A stretch of 64,000 bases of DNA from Flavobacterium sp. 5 (GTDB lineage: Bacteria > Bacteroidota > Bacteroidia > Flavobacteriales > Flavobacteriaceae). The stretch is taken from NCBI RefSeq assembly GCF_002813295.1, contig NZ_PHUE01000001.1, positions 1,364,001-1,428,000 on the forward strand. Direction: 5' to 3'. The position numbers and the translations under genes were made by a program. Within the stretch, counting starts at the first letter, position 1; each line of letters opens with the position of its first letter. Below are positions 44,322 to 52,235 of the stretch, piece by piece. Below the pieces are notes generated by a model that was not told where the DNA came from, did no database searches, and saw only the letters and a list, made by a program, of their open reading frames with translations.

Positions 44322-45566
44322 ATGCATTTTCTTTACAATTTAATCATACAAATTACTCAATTTTTAGTAAAAATCATTGCTCTTTTTAGTCCAAAAATGA
44401 AACTTTTTGTAGACGGAAGAAAAGATGTCTTTACAATTTTAATGCAAAAAATAGATTCAAAAGACCAAACTATCTGGTTTCATGCTGCTTCATTAGGCGA
44501 ATATGAACAAGGGTTGCCTGTAATTGAAAAAATCAAAGAAAAATACCCAAACCACAAAATCATCATAACCTTTTTTTCACCATCCGGATATGAAGTACGC
44601 AAAAACAATACTGTTGCAGACGTAACTGTTTATCTTCCATTAGACACACCAAAAAACGCAAAACAATTTTTAAAACTGGTGCACCCAGAACTAGTTTTCT
44701 TTATCAAATATGAATTCTGGATCAACTATCTTGATCAACTTCAAAAACAAAATATTCCAACTTACTTAATTTCGGGAATTTTTAGAGAAAAACAATTATT
44801 TTTCAAATGGTATGGTGGCTTTTACAGAAAAGCTCTGAACACTTTTACACACTTTTTTGTTCAAAATGAGAACTCTGAAAAATTAATAAAACAATTAGGC
44901 AAAACTAACGTAACCGTTTCCGGAGATACAAGATTTGACAGAGTTGTTACAATACTAGAAAAAGACAATACTCTAGATTTTATTTCAGAATTTAAAAACA
45001 ACAAAACAACAATTGTAATAGGAAGTTCCTGGCCTAAAGATGAAACACTACTGGTAGATTACATCAACTCAAACCCACAGGAAGTAAAATTTATTATTGC
45101 TCCACACAACATTAAACCTGAACAAATTCAACAATTACAAAACAGCTTTACTAAAGAAACAGTTTTATTTTCAGAAAAAGAGAACAAAGATTTATCACAA
45201 TACAAAGTCTTTATTATTGACACTATTGGCATATTGACAAAAATATACAGCTATGGAGACATCGCTTATGTGGGCGGTGGTTTTGGAAATCCAGGCGTAC
45301 ACAACCTTTTAGAACCTGCTACTTTTGGAATTCCGATAGTAATTGGCCCAAATTTTTCTCATTTTGATGAAGCAACAAAACTGGTAAACAGCAAAGGCTG
45401 TCTCTCTATAAAAAACCTCAAAGAACTAGAAAGTGCTTTTTCAATCCTAATACAAAATACAGAAATAAGACATCAAAAAGGAAAAATTTGCAGCGAATTT
45501 GTACAAAAAAACAAGGGAGCTACAGACTATATTTTAGCACAAATTACTCACAAAAAAAGTTCGTAA
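44322..45566 (+). CDS. waaA: 3-deoxy-D-manno-octulosonic acid (Kdo) transferase
   Basis: Adds Kdo to lipid A precursor at the inner membrane. The N-terminus has a hydrophobic anchor (about residues 1-25), then IWFHAASLGEYEQG, the diagnostic Glu/Ser region, FFSPSGYEVR, FIKYEFWINYL, VSGDTRFDRV, IGSSWPKDE and the C-terminal GGGFGNPGVHNLLEPATFGIPIVIG. Length 414 aa is normal (also called kdtA). It stands alone, divergent from the DegT operon. Confidence 0.95.
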   Translation: MHFLYNLIIQITQFLVKIIALFSPKMKLFVDGRKDVFTILMQKIDSKDQTIWFHAASLGEYEQGLPVIEKIKEKYPNHKIIITFFSPSGYEVRKNNTVADVTVYLPLDTPKNAKQFLKLVHPELVFFIKYEFWINYLDQLQKQNIPTYLISGIFREKQLFFKWYGGFYRKALNTFTHFFVQNENSEKLIKQLGKTNVTVSGDTRFDRVVTILEKDNTLDFISEFKNNKTTIVIGSSWPKDETLLVDYINSNPQEVKFIIAPHNIKPEQIQQLQNSFTKETVLFSEKENKDLSQYKVFIIDTIGILTKIYSYGDIAYVGGGFGNPGVHNLLEPATFGIPIVIGPNFSHFDEATKLVNSKGCLSIKNLKELESAFSILIQNTEIRHQKGKICSEFVQKNKGATDYILAQITHKKSS

Positions 45567-45752
45567 ATTACATTTTAATTGTGCTAAAAATCAATTTAAA
45601 AAAGAATCACAAAACCTTATGAAATGTGAGAATCTTTTAAAAATTATAATTTTTTACTTATTTTTTATTTGACAAATAAAAAAGCTAACGTCCTGATAGA
45701 AAATTATTTTAAAAAAATAAATGAAAAAATATTTTACATATTAAAAATTTTA

Positions 45753-45760
45753 TATCTTTG
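45753..45760 (+). promoter_or_regulatory. -7 element of the small lipoprotein gene
   Basis: TATCTTTG matches TAnnTTTG, 36 nt before the ATG at 45797. Confidence 0.6.
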
Positions 45761-45796
45761 CCACGAATTAATAATTAACCTTTATATTAAATTAAG

Positions 45797-46012
45797 ATGA
45801 AAAAAGTATTTTTAAGTTTAGCTGTTGTTGCTGTATTAACTGTTGTATCATGTAAAAAAGCTGATGCTCCTGCAGAAGAAACTGTAGCTGCTGACACTAC
45901 TGCTGTTGCTGCTGACACTACTGCTGTAGTTGCTGACACTACTGCTGTTGTTGCTGATACTACTGCTGCTGCACCTGCTGCTCCAGCTGCTGAAGCTCCA
46001 GCTGCTAAGTAA
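45797..46012 (+). CDS. Small alanine/threonine-rich lipoprotein with heptapeptide repeats
   Basis: A protein of 71 aa. The signal peptide ends in the lipobox VVSC, so Cys19 would be acylated. The mature part is mostly four near-identical 7-residue units of the form AVVADTT (21 bp each at DNA level, about 45880-45965), then an Ala/Pro tail. It is small, acidic and likely unstructured, perhaps a surface or periplasmic tether, but I recognise no family. The repeat number could vary between strains. Confidence 0.75.
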   Translation: MKKVFLSLAVVAVLTVVSCKKADAPAEETVAADTTAVAADTTAVVADTTAVVADTTAAAPAAPAAEAPAAK

Positions 46013-46036
46013 TTTTAAATTACACTAGAAAAAAAT

Positions 46037-46062
46037 AAGCTGCATTAAATGCAGCTTTTTTT
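46037..46062 (+). terminator. Rho-independent terminator after the small lipoprotein
   Basis: AAGCTGCATT and AATGCAGCTT form a stem and are followed by seven T. Confidence 0.9.
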
Positions 46063-46077
46063 ATGGAATAATTTTAC

Positions 46078-47493
46078 AAAAAAAATACCACCTCTTACGT
46101 AGTAGTGGTCGGAAGAAATTCCGGCCACTTATGTTTTAAAGACTTTTGAAGGATCTCCACCTGCCAACGTTATCATTATTGCAGTAATAAGTTCTCTAAG
46201 TTCCAAAACAAATCTTCTTTTAGCGGTTTTATAACCAATATTATTTGCTTTTTTATATATAAGGATAAGCATTGCTACAATTAAAGTCATATAAACCATT
46301 ACTTCTATTCCATTTTTGCTGAGTGAAACAAGATGACTAAAATTGAGTTCTTGTTTGATAAATCTAAAAAAAACTTCAATATCCCATCTTTTCCTGTAAT
46401 AATCAGCAACTTCTTTAGCAGTAAGTTGAAAATCATTAGTAATAAACCAAAAAACTTTTTCGGGATTTTGTTTGTTTTTCACAACCACTAGCCTGAATTG
46501 ATTATCGACTTTTTCTTGGCGATGATGTGTGTTCCCTCGCTTGTTTTTTATTGGAACACCTGTGTAAAGGTTGACAATACTGTCTTGAATTAAGATATTT
46601 TCTCCAATATCTAAATCCTGATTTTCCAGAATCAAAGACCGTATTTCTTGATGTTTTCGGTTTTCCTTAGACCTGATAACAAATTTGATATTCTTTTTAT
46701 CAAAGTCTTTCATAGTTCGGGTGGATTGAATACCTCTGTCGATAATGTAAATATTGCTATGTTCAGTATCTTTTTTTACTTGATTTAAAATAGCTTCGGG
46801 AAGAGCATTATCTTCTGCTGAATATCTTTGAGCATTAAATATCTCAACACCAGAAGGAAGAATTCCGTCAAAGGAAACACTATATTTTATAAGTTTTTTA
46901 CCGCTTTTTTGATCAATACCTTCTTTGAGTTTTCCAGCAGCTTCTGCAACAATGGTACTATCTACCCGAATTAAATTATACTTGCCTCTTTCTAACTGAT
47001 TGTAACTCTCAGAAAAACGATCATACATACATTCAAAAATTTCTTTGAAATAACTCGCATCAATCTTCGAGAGTCTCTCTGAAATTGAACTTCTTCGGAT
47101 AGTTTCTGATTCATCCAAGTTAAATATAGATTTAAAACCTGAATAGTTAAAGGTGTCTTCCAATGTTCGTTGGCTGAGCTTTTCGTTATCCATTATAGAA
47201 TATAAAAGCAGATAAAATACTTTTTTGCCATGAAGAACTTTTGAATAATGATCTACTTTAGTACTGGTGGAAAGATGGGATAAGAGAGCCTCTGGAATGA
47301 AGCCTAATAACTCTTTAACGGATACTTTGTGGTCTTTAAAATTTGCCATAGATTACTGATTTACCAGTAATAAATATACGTAAAATCAATACTATAAACA
47401 AGAAAAATCTCGTTAAATAAATAATTAAAAACAAAAAAAGTCGGAAGATTTTCTTCCGACCATGACTACCTCTTACGAGATGGTATTTTTTTT
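46078..47493 (-). mobile_element. IS4-family insertion sequence, apparently intact
   Basis: Terminal inverted repeats: the left end reads A8-TACCACCTC and the right end, as reverse complement, A8-TACCATCTC. Weaker matches continue inward through GTAGT and TGGTCGGAAGAAA. It contains one full-length transposase gene on the minus strand. No obvious direct target repeat flanks it, so the exact outer boundary is uncertain by several bases. It lies between a terminator and the 3' end of a DUF1508 gene and appears to break no gene. Confidence 0.85.
46129..47349 (-). CDS. IS4-family DDE transposase
   Basis: A transposase of 406 aa, with no stop or frameshift. The DDE triad can be followed: Asp in LIRVDSTIV, Asp in IYIIDRGIQSTR, and Glu in YRKRWDIEVFFRFIKQEL, which also fits the IS4 YREK signature Y-2x-R-3x-E-6x-K. 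It should catalyse cut-and-paste movement of the element at 46078-47493. The intact frame suggests that the element has been recently active. Confidence 0.93.
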   Translation of the reverse strand: MANFKDHKVSVKELLGFIPEALLSHLSTSTKVDHYSKVLHGKKVFYLLLYSIMDNEKLSQRTLEDTFNYSGFKSIFNLDESETIRRSSISERLSKIDASYFKEIFECMYDRFSESYNQLERGKYNLIRVDSTIVAEAAGKLKEGIDQKSGKKLIKYSVSFDGILPSGVEIFNAQRYSAEDNALPEAILNQVKKDTEHSNIYIIDRGIQSTRTMKDFDKKNIKFVIRSKENRKHQEIRSLILENQDLDIGENILIQDSIVNLYTGVPIKNKRGNTHHRQEKVDNQFRLVVVKNKQNPEKVFWFITNDFQLTAKEVADYYRKRWDIEVFFRFIKQELNFSHLVSLSKNGIEVMVYMTLIVAMLILIYKKANNIGYKTAKRRFVLELRELITAIMITLAGGDPSKVFKT

Positions 47494-47515
47494 ACTCTTT
47501 TATCATTTTAAAAAA

Positions 47516-47863
47516 TCAATCCAAAAAAATTAAGTCATTATCTGAAAAATCTAAAATTTCAGAAATTGAAGCATACTTGACAATTTCATCAATTCCCTTC
47601 TGAACCCTTAATTCTGTTGTATATTTTCTACTTAAAGCAAAAGGCGCTCCATCCAACAACAACTTAAAAAAATATTTTCCACCTGCCGATCTATACTTCT
47701 CAAAAGTCGCCAAGCTAATATTACTTTTAAAATACTCAATCGCTTCTTCAGATTCAAATTTAAGTTCATACTTCATACTCGTGAAAATCACTTTCCCTTT
47801 TCTTGAAGTAAATACAAATTTATATTGATTATCGAATCTTTTACTAATTACAAAAGCCCCCAT
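47516..47863 (-). CDS. DUF1508/YegP family protein
   Basis: A protein of 115 aa made of two tandem YegP-like units, each a beta-sheet with a helix: QYKFVFTSRKGKVIFTSMKYE and KYFFKLLLDGAPFALSRKYT, the second followed by KGIDEIVKYA. The family is uncharacterised, found widely in bacteria, and probably cytosolic. Its stop codon is only 23 bp from the insertion sequence, which may have inserted in its terminator region. Confidence 0.8.
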   Translation of the reverse strand: MGAFVISKRFDNQYKFVFTSRKGKVIFTSMKYELKFESEEAIEYFKSNISLATFEKYRSAGGKYFFKLLLDGAPFALSRKYTTELRVQKGIDEIVKYASISEILDFSDNDLIFLD

Positions 47864-47941
47864 TTGATTTTAGAATTTAGATTATCGATTAAAACAGCAG
47901 ACAAACCACTAACACCCAAAAAATAGCCAACATATATCAAT

Positions 47942-47970
47942 AAAAAAAGCTCCAAACATTGTTTGAAGCT
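47942..47970 (-). terminator. Terminator of the tRNA-Leu/tRNA-Gly transcript
   Basis: On the minus strand GCTTCAAAC and GTTTGGAGC pair with one G-U around loop AAT and are followed by seven T. Confidence 0.85.
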
Positions 47971-47976
47971 TTCTTG

Positions 47977-48062
47977 TACTCAGAGCGGGACTTGAACCCG
48001 CACGAACATTGCTGTTCACTGGATTTTAAGTCCAGCGTGTCTACCAATTTCACCATCCGAGC
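47977..48062 (-). tRNA. tRNA-Leu (anticodon TAA)
   Basis: The 86 nt on the minus strand form a class II tRNA: GCTCGGA acceptor, anticodon arm CTGGA-CTTAAAA-TCCAG with anticodon TAA, a long variable arm (GAACAGCAATGTTC) and T-loop GTTCAAG. CCA is not encoded. Confidence 0.95.
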
Positions 48063-48076
48063 ATTATATGGTTTTG

Positions 48077-48149
48077 AGCGAAAAACGGGGCTCGAACCCG
48101 CGACCTCGACCTTGGCAAGGTCGCGCTCTACCAACTGAGCTATTTTCGC
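48077..48149 (-). tRNA. tRNA-Gly (anticodon GCC)
   Basis: The 73 nt on the minus strand fold as a tRNA: acceptor GCGAAAA, D-loop AGTTGGTA, anticodon arm GACCT-TGCCA-AGGTC with anticodon GCC, and T-loop GTTCGAG. It comes first in a transcript with tRNA-Leu, 14 nt upstream of it. Confidence 0.95.
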
Positions 48150-48168
48150 ATTTCAATTCTTAAAAGAA

Positions 48169-48193
48169 CCGCAATATTTGTTTCATATTGCGG
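48169..48193 (-). promoter_or_regulatory. Hairpin in the 5' leader of the tRNA transcript
   Basis: CCGCAATAT and ATATTGCGG (9 bp perfect, 7-nt loop) lie just after the expected transcription start and before tRNA-Gly. It may be a processing or stability element; no T run follows. Confidence 0.55.
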
Positions 48194-48196
48194 TTG

Positions 48197-48226
48197 CAAA
48201 TTTAGAACTTTTATTCAATTACACAA
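48197..48226 (-). promoter_or_regulatory. Promoter of the tRNA-Gly/tRNA-Leu transcript
   Basis: On the minus strand a -33 TTG (48224-48226) and a -7 TAAATTTG (48197-48204) are 19 nt apart. Confidence 0.72.
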
Positions 48227-48295
48227 GAATTTTTTTGAAAAAAAACAAAGATAAAATTTAACGTTCTGACAACGATAACTTTAAATCTGAAAAAA

Positions 48296-50902
48296 TTATT
48301 TCCTTGTCAACATTCTTTTAATTTCATTGAGTTTCATTAAGGCTTCAACAGGAGTAATCGCATTTATATCCAGATTAACAATCTCTTCTTTAATCTCCTC
48401 CAGTAATGGATCATCTAAATTAAAGAAACTCATCTGTATTTCATCATTGACAGACTTCACGCCATTTAAAACCTCACTTGAATGATTTTTCTCTAATTTT
48501 TTAAGCATCTTTTGAGCTCTTGAAATTACAAGTTGCGGCATTCCCGCCATTTTAGCAACATGGATTCCAAAACTATGTGCACTCCCTCCTTTTACCAATT
48601 TTCTAATAAAAAGCACAGTGTCTTTTAATTCTTTCACAGAAACATTGTAATTCTGAATACGAGACATCGACTCAGTCATTTCATTTAATTCATGGTAATG
48701 CGTTGCAAATAATGTCTTTGCTTTAGATGGATGTTCATGTAAAAACTCGGCAATAGCCCAGGCAATGGAAATTCCGTCATAGGTACTCGTTCCTCTTCCA
48801 ATTTCATCTAACAGAACTAAACTACGATCGGATATATTATTCAAGATAGAAGCCGTTTCATTCATTTCGACCATAAAAGTAGATTCACCCATCGAAATAT
48901 TATCTGAAGCTCCTACTCTGGTAAATATTTTATCTACAATTCCCATTCTTACGCTTTCAGCAGGAACAAAACTCCCCATTTGAGCTAAGAGTACAATCAA
49001 AGCTGTTTGACGTAAAATAGCCGACTTTCCAGACATATTCGGACCCGTAATCATAATCAATTGCTGAGTCTCTCTATCCAAGAAAACATCATTGGTTATA
49101 TAAGGAACTCCCACTGGCAATTGTTTTTCAATTACAGGATGCCTTCCTTCTTTTATTTCAAGTTCAAAAGTTTCATCAATTTCCGGACAAACATATTTGT
49201 TCTCGATTGCCAATTGGGTAAAACAACACAAACAATCCAATTGTGCAACCAAATTTGCATTCATTTGAACCGGCTTGATATAAGTTGCCACCCAACTCAC
49301 TAATTGTTCAAATAAATCACTTTCAATTTTTTGAATTTTCTCTTCAGCACCAAGAATTTTAGTTTCATATTCTTTTAGTTCTTCGGTAATGTATCGTTCA
49401 GCATTTACCAATGTTTGCTTTCTAATCCATTCCGTTGGAACCTTATCTTTATGTGTATTTCGAACTTCTATATAATATCCAAAAACATTATTGAATGATA
49501 TTTTCAAAGATGAAATACCAGTGCGTTCTGATTCTCTTTTTTCGATTCCTTCCAAAAACTGTTTTCCAGAAGTTGAAATCGCACGCAAATCATCTAATTC
49601 GTCATTTATACCTTTTGCAATAGCATTACCTTTTGAAATTGCTACAGGAGCATCCTGATTTAAAGTTAATAGTATTTTTTCACGTAATAAATCACAACTA
49701 TGCAAACTATCACCAATTACTTTAACAGCTTCTTGTGGACTAGACAAAGCCAATGTCTTAATTGGAATAATAGCATCTAATGAATCTTTCAGATATACAA
49801 CTTCACGTGGAGAAACTTTCCCTGTTGCAATTTTGGAAATCAAACGCTCCAAATCTGAAATTTGTTTGATTTGATTCTGAATATTTTTTAAAATGTCTTG
49901 ATTTTCTTTTAAATAAGAAACCACTTGATGACGGCTTTTTATTTTATTAGCATCTTTTAATGGCAATGCCAACCATCGTTTCAACAAACGCCCACCCATT
50001 GGCGAAAGCGTTTTATCAATTACATCTAATAATGTAACAGCATTAGGATTATAACTATGATACAATTCTAAATTTCGAATCGTAAATCGATCCATCCAAA
50101 CATAAGCATCCTCAGCAATACGTTGAATAGCTGTAATATGCTGCACTCGATTGTGTTGTGTTTCCGATAAATAATATAAAATTGCACCCGAAGCGATTAT
50201 TCCTTCTCTCAACTCTTCGATTCCAAATCCTTTTAAAGAGACAGTTTGAAAATGCTTTGTTAAAGTTTCAACAGCATAATCTTCTTTGAAAATCCAGTCT
50301 TCTAAATAGAAATTATGAAAATCTTCTCCGAAAGTTTCACGGAATTCGCTTTTATTATTTTTTGGCACCAACACTTCACTTGGATTGAAATTTTGAAGCA
50401 GTTTATCAATATACTCAGCATTTCCCTGAGCCGTTAGAAACTCACCCGTAGAAACATCTAAAAAGGAAATTCCTATTGTTTTTTTATCAAAATAAATGGC
50501 GGCAAGAAAATTATTTGTTTTAGAATGCAAAACCTCATCATTCATAGAAACTCCTGGTGTAACAAGTTCAGTCACCCCACGTTTTACAATCGTTTTAGTC
50601 ATTTTTGGATCTTCCAATTGATCGCAAATAGCAACACGAAGCCCAGCTTTAACTAATTTTGGCAAATACGTATTGATAGAATGATGTGGAAAACCAGCAA
50701 GAGCTGTCTCTGTCTCGGAGCCTGCTCCTCTTTTAGTTAATGTAATCCCTAAAATCTTTGAAGCCCGAATTGCATCTTCTCCAAAAGTTTCATAAAAATC
50801 CCCAACACGGAATAGCAAACAAGCATCAGGATATTTCCTTTTGATTTCGTTGTACTGCTTCATTAATGGAGTCTCTTTAACTATCTTATCTTTTGCTGCC
50901 AA
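48296..50902 (-). CDS. mutS: DNA mismatch repair protein MutS
   Basis: Recognises mismatches and short insertion loops. The N-terminal mismatch-binding motif with the Phe-x-Glu residues is seen in [16 protein letters not shown], then connector and lever regions, and an ABC-type ATPase with Walker [41 protein letters not shown] and [13 protein letters not shown]. Length 868 aa is normal. It is complete and transcribed alone. Confidence 0.97.
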   Translation of the reverse strand: MAAKDKIVKETPLMKQYNEIKRKYPDACLLFRVGDFYETFGEDAIRASKILGITLTKRGAGSETETALAGFPHHSINTYLPKLVKAGLRVAICDQLEDPKMTKTIVKRGVTELVTPGVSMNDEVLHSKTNNFLAAIYFDKKTIGISFLDVSTGEFLTAQGNAEYIDKLLQNFNPSEVLVPKNNKSEFRETFGEDFHNFYLEDWIFKEDYAVETLTKHFQTVSLKGFGIEELREGIIASGAILYYLSETQHNRVQHITAIQRIAEDAYVWMDRFTIRNLELYHSYNPNAVTLLDVIDKTLSPMGGRLLKRWLALPLKDANKIKSRHQVVSYLKENQDILKNIQNQIKQISDLERLISKIATGKVSPREVVYLKDSLDAIIPIKTLALSSPQEAVKVIGDSLHSCDLLREKILLTLNQDAPVAISKGNAIAKGINDELDDLRAISTSGKQFLEGIEKRESERTGISSLKISFNNVFGYYIEVRNTHKDKVPTEWIRKQTLVNAERYITEELKEYETKILGAEEKIQKIESDLFEQLVSWVATYIKPVQMNANLVAQLDCLCCFTQLAIENKYVCPEIDETFELEIKEGRHPVIEKQLPVGVPYITNDVFLDRETQQLIMITGPNMSGKSAILRQTALIVLLAQMGSFVPAESVRMGIVDKIFTRVGASDNISMGESTFMVEMNETASILNNISDRSLVLLDEIGRGTSTYDGISIAWAIAEFLHEHPSKAKTLFATHYHELNEMTESMSRIQNYNVSVKELKDTVLFIRKLVKGGSAHSFGIHVAKMAGMPQLVISRAQKMLKKLEKNHSSEVLNGVKSVNDEIQMSFFNLDDPLLEEIKEEIVNLDINAITPVEALMKLNEIKRMLTRK

Positions 50903-51025
50903 AATTGTTATATTTGAATGAATAAAAAACTCAGCGAATTTATAATTTTATACCGCAAAAAACTAAAATGAAAAAAATTAAATTACTTTTAAGAAAATTT
51001 TAGAGCTCTATTTTGTTAATTTGTA

Positions 51026-51033
51026 TAAATTTG
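51026..51033 (+). promoter_or_regulatory. -7 element of the DUF1573 gene
   Basis: TAAATTTG matches TAnnTTTG and lies 20 nt before the ATG at 51054. Confidence 0.55.
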
Positions 51034-51053
51034 TGAAGTAATTTAAAAAAACT

Positions 51054-51518
51054 ATGAGAAAAATATTTTTATTAGCTATGCTAACCGTTTTAGGAACAAC
51101 GTTTTCTAATGCTCAAGAAACCTCTAAAAAGAGCAAAAAAGCAAAAACAACTACAGTTGCTGCTTTACCAAAAGTAGAAGGTGCAGGAATGGTTTTTGAA
51201 AACGAAACGATTGATTATGGAACTATAGCTCACAACGCTGAGCCAAACCGTCAGTTTGTATTTACTAACAATGGTAACAAACCATTAATTATCACAAATA
51301 CACAAGGATCTTGTGGATGTACTGTACCAACTACACCAAAAGAACCAATTGCTCCAGGAGCAAAAGGAGTTATTGGAGTAAGATACGCAACAGACAGAGT
51401 TGGTCCATTTACAAAAACTGTTACTGTAACTTCAAATGCTGAAGGACAACCAACTAAAACACTTACAATTAAAGGTACTGTTTTGCCAGATGCTGCACCA
51501 GCTGCAACAAAAAGCTAA
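51054..51518 (+). CDS. DUF1573 family secreted protein
   Basis: A protein of 154 aa with a signal peptide (to about residue 21, FSNAQ). A DUF1573 beta-sandwich follows: FENETIDYGTIAHNAEPNRQFVFTNNG, GSCGCTVPTTPKEPIAPGAKG and FTKTVTVTSNA. The paired Cys in GSCGC are conserved in the family. It is related to ASPM/Spd-2/Hydin-type folds; the function in Bacteroidota is unknown. A terminator follows. Confidence 0.88.
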   Translation: MRKIFLLAMLTVLGTTFSNAQETSKKSKKAKTTTVAALPKVEGAGMVFENETIDYGTIAHNAEPNRQFVFTNNGNKPLIITNTQGSCGCTVPTTPKEPIAPGAKGVIGVRYATDRVGPFTKTVTVTSNAEGQPTKTLTIKGTVLPDAAPAATKS

Positions 51519-51544
51519 TATTTTTTTTTTACAAAATATAAAAA

Positions 51545-51575
51545 AAGGCTTCCTGATTTTAGGAAGCCTTTTTTA
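51545..51575 (+). terminator. Rho-independent terminator after the DUF1573 gene
   Basis: AAGGCTTCCT and AGGAAGCCTT form a strong stem and are followed by T. Confidence 0.9.
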
Positions 51576-51593
51576 TAAAACATTATTCCCACA

Positions 51594-52130
51594 ATGAGAA
51601 AACTTGAGAACAGCGAACTAGAAAGAAAATCAATTGATGATTTTAAAAAATCAGAAAAAACTCCTTTAATTTTAGTTTTGGATGACATTCGCAGTTTGCA
51701 CAATATTGGATCTGTTTTTAGGACTGCAGATGCTTTTTTGATTGAAAAAATAATTCTGTGTGGTATTACAGCAACTCCACCTAATAAAGAAATTCACAAA
51801 ACCGCATTAGGTGCAACCGAAACTGTAACTTGGGAACACCACGAAAGTGTATTAGAAGTAATTTCAAATCTAAAAAAAGAAAAAATTGTTACTCTCGCTA
51901 TTGAACAAGTCGAAAGCGCTGTTTTTCTTCAAGATTTCAAAGTAACTAAAAATCAAAAATATGCTTTAATATTTGGAAATGAAGTATATGGAGTAGCGCA
52001 AGAAGCAGTAGCTTTATGTGATGGTTGCATAGAAATACCCCAATTAGGAACCAAACATTCTTTGAATATTTCAGTAAGCGCAGGAATTGTGGTTTGGGAT
52101 TTATTTAAAAAAATTAAGCTTAATTTATAA
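51594..52130 (+). CDS. TrmH/SpoU-family RNA 2'-O-methyltransferase
   Basis: SPOUT-class methyltransferase of 178 aa that would methylate ribose in tRNA or rRNA. The three SpoU motifs are present: DDIRSLHNIGSVFRTADAF, LIFGNEVYGVAQEAVALCD and IPQLGTKHSLNISVSAGIVVWD, the last with the knot Ser. There is no N-terminal RNA-binding extension, as in TrmL/YibK-like or short TrmH forms. The exact nucleotide is unknown. Confidence 0.9.
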   Translation: MRKLENSELERKSIDDFKKSEKTPLILVLDDIRSLHNIGSVFRTADAFLIEKIILCGITATPPNKEIHKTALGATETVTWEHHESVLEVISNLKKEKIVTLAIEQVESAVFLQDFKVTKNQKYALIFGNEVYGVAQEAVALCDGCIEIPQLGTKHSLNISVSAGIVVWDLFKKIKLNL

Positions 52131-52235
52131 CTTTTGCAAAAATTATCGTTTTTTTCTACATAAAACTAATTTACAATGTTTATTTTGCAGTACTCTATTT
52201 TTTTTATAAAATAGTTATGAAAATTTTACGTTGCT

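Noticed and set aside
46078..47493. Composite transposon with cargo between two IS copies
   Set aside because: Only one IS copy is seen, and no second end or cargo gene is recognised.
47877..48295. Integration site or island at the tRNA-Leu/tRNA-Gly pair
   Set aside because: No integrase, no tRNA-fragment direct repeat and no foreign gene block lie beside the tRNAs.
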